Shown: positions 34,869 to 45,936 of the stretch, in pieces | Layout of the letters: the number at the start of each line of letters is the position of its first letter | Numbering within the stretch: the first letter of the stretch is position 1 | Assembly: GCF_933775445.1 (NCBI RefSeq) | Contig: NC_065877.1 | Span: 26,288,001-26,352,000, forward strand | Reading direction: 5' to 3' | Origin: Argentina anserina | Lineage: Eukaryota > Streptophyta > Magnoliopsida > Rosales > Rosaceae | DNA length: 64,000 nucleotides | Notes under the pieces: model-generated | What the model was told of the DNA's origin: nothing | What the model saw: only the letters and a program-made list of their open reading frames with translations | Databases searched by the model: none | Made by a program: the position numbers and the translations under genes

Positions 34869-36042
34869 AGGTAGGTTATATTATAAACGATTGAACTGTA
34901 GAGTGCGACAGAATTATTAGTCCTGAGGAAATATGAATGACATATGGAAGAGTAAGTATATATGAGGTGGTGAAAGTAATGCATGAAGCGGTGGCAGTGA
35001 GTGATATATATGGTGGCCCGATTAGGGTTTGTGGAAAAAGGCTAAATACAGCAGCAGCCTTCTGCTAGACTTGCATGGCTTATAATTGAACCCAAAGCTA
35101 GCCCCAGCCCCATTTCAGGTATGGGGTTTGGTTGCACACATGTTTTCCAGGCAGAGTCGCGGGTCCCCACTCTCATTTCGACCTAAACTTACGTACCCAG
35201 AAGAAACGGTAACATTTGGTCAAATAGTAGTGTAATGTATTTGATGTTTAAGCTAGGCTTAAACAAAACATGCAAAATTTGTATAAGATGTTTGATGACT
35301 TTGATCAAGTTGAACCTGATCATGAATAAGAAATTTTCTATAGTATGAGCCTTTAATGCATATATAATTCAATTTGCGATTCTTTAATTGTCAGCTCAAC
35401 GCCTCAAACATATGCACTGTCGCTAGCTTGTTCTTCGTTATTAATTAAAATAAGGAAGATAGACGGGCTGGGTTATCTAGCTCTTCGATCTGGAATACCA
35501 GAGACCCAGAGTACGTACGTCTTCGACAGGCCGCGTCCTTTCATCTCAAGGCAGAAGGGATCCCAAACAAGCGCGCGGGTGTACGTGTACGACCGTTCAA
35601 TCTTCTTATATATACAGTTACACACACACATTGTTGTAAATGAGAAATTGGAAATGCTAGTAAGATTTGAATCCATGTATAACATGCATTAGTTTAGACA
35701 TCTATATAGCATGTCACAGCTTATCGAGTTACCGCGGACATTAAGATGATCATATACTTCCATTAAGATAGAGGGGGATCGATAGGTCCAATTTTTTCAC
35801 GTTTTACCAACTTTATACCTGAATGCATGTGCATGATACACTTGTCTCTACTATTTTACAAGGTTGAAATCATTAATGGGTTTTGGAATAAGATTAGAGA
35901 CGCATGGAGAATCTCCCAGGGCCGATCGATGCATACATGCCTTATTTTTAAGGCAATTCATGGCTCCATTTTGTTAAGAGAAAACGATAGAAAAGAAAAC
36001 ACTTAGTAATTAAAGAGTATACAGATTCAAACTAGCTTCTAA
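34867..36042. other. Intergenic; displaced former promoter of the MYB gene
   Basis: No gene recognised. Before the LTR inserted, this sequence was immediately upstream of the MYB core promoter, so original regulatory elements may lie here. Confidence 0.4.
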
Positions 36043-36605
36043 GGCTGCGTTTGGTAGGGCTTATCACCTCTGGTGATTATAAGTTAAGCTCTCTATCATG
36101 TTTGGTAACTTAACTTATTCCTTCCAGCTTTTAAAAGCTCTGGCTTTTTCTTCATATAAGCAGAAGCTGCTCCCCACTTCCTTTTAGAAACAGAAGCAGA
36201 AGCCGAGCTTACACGCGATATACTGTAGCGAAACTTAAATGAAATTTTTTAAATCTCATTGAGTACCCTCAACAACGTGATCAAATTACATAATGTACCC
36301 AAGCTCGAAACTCTCTCTTCCTCCACCAGTCGTCCGTGATGAAACTCCGACGCCATAACCAAGCGCCTCTCTATGTATTTCTATCTCTCTCTCTCTCTCT
36401 CCCTCTCGCCTCTGTCTTCTTTCTGATCCAGAATGTCAATCAGAGAGCTCCTCATCCCTGTGTTAAATTTCATAATAATTATTATTATATATATAGCAAC
36501 AAGGCACTGAGAAAAAAACACCAGTCAACCTGCTAACTCATCAGTATTCATATTCAATTATTCAGAGATCCCAAACTAGCTCACAAAGCTGTACCAAACA
36601 CAAAG

Positions 36606-37905
36606 ATGGCACCGCTTCATGGGAAGTTCAAAACCTTCAAGAACAGTAGATGGCTTGTGTTTGTGTGTGCAATGTGGATTCAGTCCTTTGCAGGAATTGG
36701 GTACTTGTTTGGGAGCATTTCTCCTGTGATAAAGAGCACCATGGGGTACACCCAGAGGCAGGTGGCAATTCTGGGAGTGGCCAAGGACTTAGGTGATGCT
36801 ATTGGATTTATTGCCAGATACTTATCCGAGATTATACCCAGTTGGGGACTTTTGGCCATTGGAACAGTGATCAATTGTCTTGGATATGGATTGCTTTGGC
36901 TTATTGTCTCACAAAAGATTGTTGCTTTGCCTTTGTGGGTGGTGAGTAGTTCAATCAAGTTTGAATCTTGATCATCAAGTCTGGTTTTGGGTTGTTTCTT
37001 GGTATGGCTAGCTTCCCTTTTTTGTGGGTACCAATAGTTAGCTGCTGAATTTGCTGTTTCATTGTATATGCATATTGTCTGAAAAACTTGATTACTTTTG
37101 CTTGATATACCAAGATTAGCTTATAATTGAATAACCCTTTTAGCCGGTGATTAGCTATCAGATTGGAAAGCACCAAAGAGTTGGCCATCTTTTTATACTG
37201 GTATTGAAATTCTGAGAGAGAACTTACGGTGTTGATTGTTGAGCATGGTTACTTTAGTCTTTGTTGATTTGCATAGGATTATAGGAATGTGACATATAAT
37301 ATTTAGAGATGTGGTCATTCTGTTTAAGAATAAATGTTCATTTTCTTGTGCTTGGAACATGTGAACAACCGTGCATTTTGTTCATATTCAGAAGAGTTAT
37401 GCAATTCTTAAAATTTTTCTGTGGACTTAGTTTAACCAAGCAAGTTTTTGTCTGCAGCTTTGCATTGCTATATATGTGGGAACGAACGGAGAGACCTTCT
37501 TCAACACAGCGGCTTTGATTTTGTGTGTGCAGAACTTTCCCAAAAGCCGGGGACCTGTTGTGTACGCTGGTTTAAGTGGTGCAATAATATCTCAGATTTA
37601 TGCAATGTTCAATGCCCCAAGCAATGCATCGTTGATTTTTATGATTGCAGTTGGTCCATCAATGGTTGTTATTGCTCTGATGTTCATTGTTAGGCCTGTG
37701 GGGGGTCACAGACAAGTCAGACCAGGTGACAATGCAGGATTCACGTTTACATATAGTGTTTTGCCTTGTTCTGGCAGCTTATTTGTTGGGAGTTATAATA
37801 GTTGAGGATTTGTTTGATTTGTGCCAAACTTTGATTACATTGCTTGCGGCCATTTTAATAGTCTCTGTAGTGCTTCCAATTGTTATCCCCATCATATTGA
37901 CTTTT
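36606..37905 (+). pseudogene. Nodulin-like / MFS transporter fragment (truncated, frameshifted)
   Basis: Exon 1 is 36606-36941 and exon 2 starts at 37458, joined by a GT-AG intron. The protein matches the plant nodulin-like membrane family: IQSFAGIGYLFGSISPVIKS, then GVAKDLGDAIGF, NGETFFNTAALILCVQNFPK, then SRGPVV and MFIVRPVGGHRQVRPGDN. Several hydrophobic segments are visible. About six residues are missing after SRGPVV. One extra T near 37760 shifts the frame (the original frame ends at 37803-37805), while the correct frame continues [16 protein letters not shown] to about 37900. The C-terminal half of the family, including the second transporter domain, is absent because unrelated kinase sequence starts there. 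Confidence 0.8.
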
Positions 37906-38169
37906 ATTTCACATCGTCTGTAACTTTTAATGAGAATATTCTCAGGCTTCAGATCGCAGTGAATAACTCCCAGGTGATGCAAGTATTCCAATGCCTCTAA
38001 ACATTGACGAGTTATGGCCTGTTATGAGTGCATGGTTAAGTTCCATACTAGCTGTAGTACTCCTTAAATAACTTTACAAGCAGCAGAAAGCTATGCTCAC
38101 AAATTAATATGTGATTGCAAGAAGATGTAATCAAAATAACATCTCTGCTCAGATATATCCATGCGTTAT

Positions 38170-38200
<31 letters not shown>

Positions 38201-38780
38201 CAGTCAGGCAAACCTGTAACCTTCTTAGTGTAAAGTATGCTTCACCACCTGATTCTCGACTGAACTTCTGAAATTCGTACAAATTTGCCTTGAGTAGTTC
38301 ACAAACAATGAAGAGATGCTCCTGTTTTATAAAGCAGAAATGTTAGCACCAAAAAAAAAAAAAACTGAAGGTACTATCAATCCTCGCAGGAAAGATAAAG
38401 ACAATCACCAAATACCCTGCCTGATTTAGTAATCAACAACTCTTACTTAAACGAAGTAATTAAATAAAATTACTTTTTATGTTGGATCACAAAGGTATAC
38501 CTGGTGGTAGAAGTAGTCATAAAGTCGTAGAATGTGGCGCTCATCTGCAGGATCATACTTGTTTACAAACTTAAGAAGTTTAACCTCATCTAAACTCTGA
38601 TCGAAGAAATCTTTATCATTTTTTATGATCTTTAGACAAACATCGACTCCCGTGTGAAGATCATGAGCCTGTACAACCTTACTGAAAGCAGCTGAACCCA
38701 GATATTCGGTTATATAGTATCTGCCTGCAACTATAGTCTTTAGCACAATAGGCAGATCCTTGTCTGCTTCAAATCCAGTC
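37906..38780 (-). pseudogene. DYRK/HIPK-type protein kinase fragment (three exons)
   Basis: Three consecutive exons on the minus strand have proper splice sites: 38780-38501, 38321-38214 and 38018 to about 37906. They encode the glycine-loop region (YYITEYLGSAAFSKVVQAHD), the invariant lysine stretch (VCLKIIKNDKDF), HLFIVCELLKANLYEF, and the catalytic loop [14 protein letters not shown], then RRCEIKV. This is the type seen in plant dual-specificity DYRK-like kinases. Homology stops right after EIKV, before the expected DLG metal-binding motif, where the nodulin-like fragment begins in the opposite direction. With no N-terminal region, no activation segment and no C-lobe it cannot make a kinase. 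Confidence 0.78.
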
Positions 38781-39159
38781 CTGCGAATGTAGAAAAGTTA
38801 CTAAAGCTGATAAATACCAACAGAGATGTGCACAAGCTCAAACCCCAACGTGAAGATTCAAACATAGAGGCAAAATACCCTCTCAAGCTAAGTGGTTTTC
38901 TAGTATTATATACTTGAGTACATTATATTACCAAACAATTCATACAAAATTATCTTAAATGTCTAAATTGGTCATTTGACAAATTAAAAGCATAAGCCAG
39001 TTTGAGTTTACCAAACACATTGTCATGGCTTCTGCTACAAACAGCCACTTATAAAAGCATGTTTACCAAACACTCAGCTACTTTACTTATCAGCCACTTA
39101 TTCTAAAAAATAAGTATAAGCCAGCTTTTTAAATAAGCTCAGCTGTACCAAACACAGCC

Positions 39160-41922
39160 TTAGTACTATCAATTGTTTTTCAGCATATCTTTCGTTTAAT
39201 TGATGATCTCTGCGGATATTTAAAGTTCTTTGCTAATTTGAGCTGCATTTATATTTTAACCCGAAAAAATTCAAATCATAATGGAACGATTCCTCTTTAT
39301 TATCACTCAGGCACATTTGTGGAGATCAACTTGAATTAGTTTATAATGTAAACGCCTAGGTAAGAAGCCCCACATTCATTTCACGAAATAGAGCAGCAAA
39401 TTATAATCAGTGTTGGCATAGGCTTATGCCCGCCATAATCAGCACAACTATCAAGCGCATTAAGGCTAATGTATAGCACAGTCTTACAATACTAATAGCA
39501 AGTCAGCCGTACTAGCTACGCAATGGGCCTCTCCGCGATCCAAATTGACTACGGACGCGCCCTCACACGCATCTCAAAGAAGACTCCAGAGAACACCTTA
39601 ATCGGACGTCGTCCCACATCGAAAGATAGATAAACGATCTATCCCAACTCAACAATAAAAGGTCAAACTCCTGACCTCATAAGGTAAGCATACAAAACTC
39701 CCTACTGTAACTCTGTATAAATTACCATCACCCAAACTTAAGCGTCGGAGAGTTGAAGACCACGCCGCCCTGGTCTCTACTTTGACGACGTGTGCTACTT
39801 GTGACAGGAATGAGACAAGGAATACGGCGTATCACATCCACAAGGAGTACGGCGTACTAAATCGAGTGTAATCACAACATTAACAATCAGAAAAAAAGTT
39901 GTACTGCTTTTGCTTGCTTGCTCGCGTCGGATTGAGAATAGATAGGTAAAATGATGCTTCTGTTCAAAGAAATAGGACCTTAAAAGATCCTTGACTAGTT
40001 TTTGCATGCATATATGGGCAGGAATTAGTTGTAGAAGACTCGATCATTTGCTTCATTTGATGAGCCAACAAAGTCGGCAGGCAATTGGCTGCGAGAGATT
40101 TATGTTTTCATCCCAAACATAATTACTGAGAAATCAATTCATGAATATCGACATGAAAGAATGATTCAGTATCGTTGTCCTTTACCTCCATAATATTAAT
40201 TACTCTGTTATAGGTCATTTTCGACTAGGAAACTCAATCATACTTGTTCTGAGGGAAAACTGATAACATTACCTTATATGTTCACATGGATGATGCATGT
40301 AGTTAGTGAAGGTCAAAACATGCTGAGTTATGCTGGCTTCCTATTAAAATAAAAATAAAAATCAGATGACGCATATTTATCACATCAGTAATCTGTTTCT
40401 TCATTATGTGTAAGAAAACAAAAACTACAATATGTATATTACCCCACACTGATTTGCTTCTCTTCATCTCAAGCCACCCATCCTTTTCTCTTCTTACCAA
40501 TTCACATAAGCCCGCGCATACTTCTTCATTCCACTGAGATTCGATCCCATCCAAACGACATCAACAAATTTCACAGTTTCTGGTGGAAAATTGATCTCTT
40601 GCCTCTGTTAGGGCACTCACCCACGTGAACCCGATCACAGTGCACTGTTTTAGGGCAAAGGTAGGCCATTCAGAAACACAGTACAGTGAGAGATCGAAGT
40701 CAAACCCTAACGGATCTGAAGATACTGTCTAAAACTTCTGAAATTGTGTCATGCTTCTGAAGTTGACCCTCGAACCACATCAGTCGAAGTGTGATCTGTG
40801 CCTAATTTCCTAGCTGAGTCTTCGACCGTTCAATCATCTGATCTACTCATCAAGTGTTGAAGATGACCTTTAGAATATTGTCATTCAGCTTAAACCAAAT
40901 TATATATTGCTTTGCAGAAAAGATCATAATGTAATGCTTAAAAGAATGAACAAACCCTACGTACGTACACCAGAAAATACAAATAAGATAGCGTGATGCA
41001 AATGTTGCTGCGAATAGCCTTGCACCGGTCTTGCTAGTAGTTGTGGTTTCGATTATGTACTTATGGAAGGGACATGCTATGAGGATATATATTAGTATTA
41101 TGATCCTCAACTGGAGTTAAGAAGTTAATTTTGGAGGTAATGCTGTCATACTGGTCATGCATCTTCTCATGAACAAATTGAAAAAGTAATAACCTCTGCA
41201 ATGGTATATATTTTGATGAGGAGTAGGTCTGTCAAAACTCGAAAGGGAAAGCCTAGGAAAGGAACTACCTAGCTGAAAAATGATAGGTTAAACAGAAGTG
41301 TGAAATTAACATGCTAGCTTGTATGTAACTCGTCTTTAGCTTGTGGGGTACCAAGGCTATAGTAAGCATCTGGAGTCCTCACGAAGCATCTTGAAATTTC
41401 TGTCTCAAACTTTGACATATTCCAACCAGGAAAAGACATCCCAAATAAGTAAATTTCTGATACCAGAGAGTTTTTTACAGCTCCTCCAAATTGCACAAGA
41501 TCGAGCTGCCATTTGATGTCATTGATAATATATATTTGGTAGAGATGAAAAAGTGAAACTGAGAGGTGGCAAAAGGGATCCTTATGTCATAAGATAACTC
41601 AATCATTTAACATGCTGTAATTATAACTTCCATGATGGGGGAAAAGTACTCTAGATCACAAACAACTGATCTAGGACACAATAAGCCAGACCTGAAAGTG
41701 TACATGTATACTATTAAATGTTTGAAGATATCACTCTCACTCCCAAAAACCTATACTTGACTATATAATCACCATTTAATTCTTTCAGTAACTGTTCCGA
41801 TGCAAATCTCAGTGTAACTAGGAATTATAGACCTACAACAAGCTGTTGAAATCATGGAAGAACTAAGCAAACCTTTCCTATGTGAAGTATGTAGCAATTG
41901 CCAGTAGCTTCCATTACTGTCA
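39160..41922. other. Non-genic region, partly repeat-like
   Basis: No gene supported. The segment ~39410-39900 starts TGTTGGCATAGGC and has higher GC and terms such as CTTAAGCGTCGGAG, reminiscent of LTR retrotransposon sequence, but I could not pair its ends. The frame at 41314-41496 looks somewhat protein-like but matches nothing I recognise. The 3' UTR of the IQD gene should occupy the right end. Confidence 0.35.
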
Positions 41923-44900
41923 TCAATATCTTGCTCGTTCAGCTCTTCCCAATGATACTGGAGAATATAACTCATTGCATAGATTAACTGAAAAATCAGA
42001 ACCGCCATTGATGCTCCTTGTATCCCCATTAGAAAGTGCTTTGATATGGAATCGATATTCGTCCATGGAGTACCTCTGCATATTTTGACCATTGGAACTT
42101 CTCTTCTTCGCCTTAATAGATTCTGTGAGATTCATGTAGCTTGGTTTGCTCATATTACTTTCTTCTACCTTGGTACGGTTGCTAGACACTGCAGTTGGAG
42201 ATCCAGAAGTAAATGAAGTCGATGATGAGCTCTCATCCTTTAGGAAATCAGAACTTGGGGTAGAAGATGAACGAGTTATTGGACTCATTGATTGAGATGG
42301 CCTAGCAGAAATCCTGGTTGTGACAGTATTCCTCTGCGCCTTCACTGAGTTCTGTTCTGAAGAAATTGGATAAAATCCAGCAATATCATCTCCACTTTTC
42401 CTGGAATTACAAATTTTCATTTCTGAGGGTACAACTTGGACTTCCTCCATCAGTCTATTTTCCCATGGCTTGGTCGCCGTCCAATTTTCTAACCAGTTCC
42501 ATTCCGAATTGTTACAGCCAACTCTTGGACTTTTAGTAACCTTTGCTGTCTTGTTCATTCTGCTGTATGGACTGGAACATGATTTTGGCCTCTGAAAAAT
42601 CAAAATACTCAAGCTAGTCAAAAATTCATTCAATAACGCCTTGATGTAAGTCATATCCTATCAATAAATTTCAGTGTGTGACACTAAAGACTAGATATGA
42701 CTCATATGAGACATATACACCTACCAAAAAGTTCAAAATATAGACTAAACCAAACCCCAATTCCCAGCAGCACCAGAAAAAGAAAAGTTCAACAATGTTA
42801 ATTGAGCTGAATGATAAGTTACTGATAGAACAAGTTAGCACATTCCTCATACACAAACCTCACCATGCACAAAGAGAGTAGGACAAAAAAAAGCAGTGTA
42901 AGAGCAACATTACTACGCTTGTTTATATGATCATTATGAGTTGAGCAACCCAATGCTTCCTAAAACCACTTTAATGCTCACTTAGCACTTACTAGTCACC
43001 TTAAGCTTAGGTCCTCAGGAAATGGGAGGCGATAACGAATAAATTAGACTTTAGTTTCATACCAAAAAGAAAAGATATAAAAAAAAAAGGCCATAATGTT
43101 ACCTGTTGAGAAAGGGAGTACGCAATTGCTCGATCCCTCTTTAGATTTGCTCTTTGCCTCATTTGTAGCTTTGCTCTAACTTCACTTACTGTTCCTGGAC
43201 TATCACACCATCCTTGCTGAACAACGATGAAAACACAAAAATTATACAGTAGATTAATCTCCAGCTTCAATAAAAGTTACGGATCAAACTGTCAAGAACA
43301 GAATATTGAAAAACATAAACAAAAGTTAGCATGGAAGAAATTTGTGATGATACCTCAGCTTGCTTAATGGAATCATCACCTTGGGAGTTAAGTTCATCAG
43401 CTTCAGAAGATCTCTGAGCTCGAACTCGAGCCTGAACTCGAACAAGTGCCTGCATGCACCTCAATGTAACAGCAGCTTGCTTCCTGACCCTCCGCCCACG
43501 AAATATAGCTTGAAGCCTTACTAATGCCTTCAAGGCCCTCAAAGCCTGTCTAGCCTGCAGTTATCACATTAGCGATTACAAAATGCAATTAACCAAATGA
43601 GAGATGGTCACAAAAATAAAAGAAATGAGAGTCTATTGAATATTTTGTATATGTTCAAATGTATAGAATTCATTCTGAATGGTTCTCGAACTCAAGTTTA
43701 TATTGTCTCACTAATTGGATGGTTGGTAATCTAAACAAGCAGATTGCGGATCACTAATTGGATGGTTTTTTCTCTTCATTGTGAAGCTATGAGCCAGCCT
43801 ATTTTAGAAACTAAGCAGCTCAATTGAAACTTATACAACATTTTTTTTCTGGAAAAATATACAACAAAAGTGAAGTAAACCTATTAATTAGTTTTATCTA
43901 CTATGCAAACCAAAACATATTTACTTCATAAGCTTCAAGTTTCCTTCCTTTTCAGCTTTTCATTTCAATACCAGCACTTAAGATCGATTATTCTAGTGCC
44001 TAAAAGTCCCCAAACACACCCATAAGGAAATAAATGGCTCAAGTCTGTTAAAAGTTGTCAAAAAGGAAATAAAATTGAAGTTATGTATCAGAGTTAGTGA
44101 GTTTTAAGAAAACATTCCTTCTGCTCATTTTATTACCTACAGGCTACAGTCCTAAGCTAGATCAAGTAAAGCCAACAAGCTAGTCTTGGAATTTCGGAAA
44201 CACTAGAACGAGAAATCATAAGCATCCATAAACGAAATGTCTATTACACTTTGAGATTAAAACAATCTAGACAGTCGAACTCAATACATATTCAGATATT
44301 CATTTGAGACTAAACAGTAACAAGAACTCATGGTTATCTATATACAACGTATGACTAAGTTAACTAAACCAATGGAAAACGGATTGAATCTAAAACTTAT
44401 CTAGAGGAAATATCAGAAAGCTATGATCACATATAAAGAGCTTTAAAAAAACATTATGTTTTCTCCTTTAGCACATAAATCAGAAACTATATACCCAAAA
44501 AGTCCGTATCTTGGCAAATGCCGACTTTGAGAATTCAGGTTTTCTTCAAAACCAAACTATGAGAAATTCAAATTTAACTCTTCTAGATCAATCTACACAG
44601 TTGTGAACAGAAATTAAATAACTCCACAAACACACAACTACTCCTAGTGAATTATACAGCAATATAAACAGAGCTGCTCACCAAGAATCCTCGAAACACA
44701 GTCTGAATCCGAATAGCAGCCCACTCTCGCTTGATTATCTTGAAATCCTTAGGCTGAGCTCGTAGCAGAGTAGCCATGGCAGCAGCCAACTCATGATCAA
44801 CTACATTTGCAGACTCCATTGCCTCCGAACTCTCCACATATCCCTTCTTTACACCACCTTTGCTCGATGATCCAAACCCATCCGATGAGCTCCTCCACAG

Positions 44901-45068
44901 CTTCCATTTCTTCTTGCTCCTCTCCTAAACCAATCACAACACAGAGTCAACAAAACAGAGAAAACAGAGGAAGAACAGAGAAGGGTGTTATGTGGGAGGT
45001 ACTTGGTCAGTTGAAATGGGCCTTTTGGGATTAATGAGAGACTTCAACCACTTCCCTGGAGTACCCAT
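41923..45068 (-). CDS. IQ67-domain (IQD) calmodulin-binding protein, 5 exons, 430 aa
   Basis: Exons 45068-45003, 44924-44682, 43554-43354, 43216-43103 and 42591-41923 (1293 nt); all introns are phase 0. The N-terminus [16 protein letters not shown] is typical of IQD proteins. The IQ67 domain spans the exon 2/3 junction: [20 protein letters not shown], then [20 protein letters not shown] and [15 protein letters not shown], giving three closely spaced IQ-type motifs interleaved with hydrophobic calmodulin-binding positions. The intron inside the first IQ motif is a family hallmark. The C-terminal half is Ser/Thr-rich and basic with a [13 protein letters not shown] segment (the conserved DUF4005-type motif). 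IQD proteins bind calmodulin and associate with microtubules, plasma membrane or nucleus. A GA repeat lies in the leader. Length and structure are complete, so I take it as functional. Confidence 0.93.
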
Positions 45069-45138
45069 TTGGAGTAACACAAAGGATTAAAAACCTTGAG
45101 TGGGTTGTGGAAAAAGTGTTTCCAGAGTTTTGTACTCT

Positions 45139-45140
<2 letters not shown>

Positions 45141-45171
<31 letters not shown>
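45141..45171. repeat. (GA)n microsatellite in the IQD leader
   Basis: About 15 GA units ~75 nt upstream of the IQD start codon (CT-rich on the coding strand). Confidence 0.9.
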
Positions 45172-45173
<2 letters not shown>

Positions 45174-45936
45174 GTCTCTGGGTTTTTGGGGATTGGGGTT
45201 TTTGAAGAGTTTGGAGAAGAGATCTATCTGGGTTCGTGTTAAAGTAGTGATCAGAAATCGATTATTTATTTGGGTAAAGGTTTGTTTTAATAATATTTTG
45301 AATTCGAAATTTGAAAAAAGTCAATTAAAAGTCTGTAACGGATAGATGGGTATGAACTATGAAATAGGGTTTTAATAGATGCCGCTCCTTCGGCAAAACG
45401 ACGACGTTAAGGGGAAGCTTCCGAACGGGTTTAGTGAGGAAATGTGGGTCACCGGGTCCAGTCGGGTACGGGTTGAACCCCATTGCTAGTCTGCTAGATA
45501 CAAATTAAAACAAAAGGCGAAACTACTCATATTCCTTCTGTTTGTTGTAGCTTTTACGATTTGACTGCCCCGACTTTTGGATGGCTTGATTTATAATTTA
45601 CAAACTTGAAAAAAGATTATATGATTTAACAGTGTAGGAGCCATGCATGTAACACACGAATTAACAGATCGTGAGAGGTCCTATAGTGAGCAAATATTGA
45701 GTTCCACATTGTTACACTAGGGTTTGATACTACTGGCCGTTCGATTTTTTATTATTATTAATATTTTCTTTTTAGAATGACTTTTTTTTAAGAGTTAAGG
45801 ACTGAAGGGGTAATTAGATATTTCAAAAATATTACAATTGTTGCATGCAAGTCTCTTTGAAACCTAGGGTTTTACAATATATAATAGCACAGAACAATTC
45901 TGCCGGCGGTGAAGTTTGCCTCCGGCCACCACAAAG

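Larger units (their letters stand above)
36043..39159. mobile_element. Possible composite DNA transposon carrying two gene fragments
   Basis: The left edge reads CTAAGGCTGCGTTTGGTA (from 36039). The right edge, read inward on the minus strand, is CTAAGGCTGTGTTTGGTA (to 39163). Both subterminal zones repeat ATAAGC, AGCTT and TACCAAACA motifs, as in GGCTGTGTTTGG-type DNA transposons. Between them lie a nodulin-like transporter fragment and a kinase fragment in opposite orientation, as expected for gene capture. The flanking trinucleotides are TAA and TTA, so no exact target duplication is shown. Two independent small elements, each with one surviving end, would look similar. Confidence 0.4.

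Noticed and set aside
41314..41496. Protein-like 60-aa minus-strand frame near the IQD 3' end
   Set aside because: No homology recognised and no splice partners found; it is not needed for the IQD model, which ends cleanly at 41923.
41769..42092. 107-aa frame overlapping the last IQD exon
   Set aside because: It is an alternative frame of the IQD coding exon.
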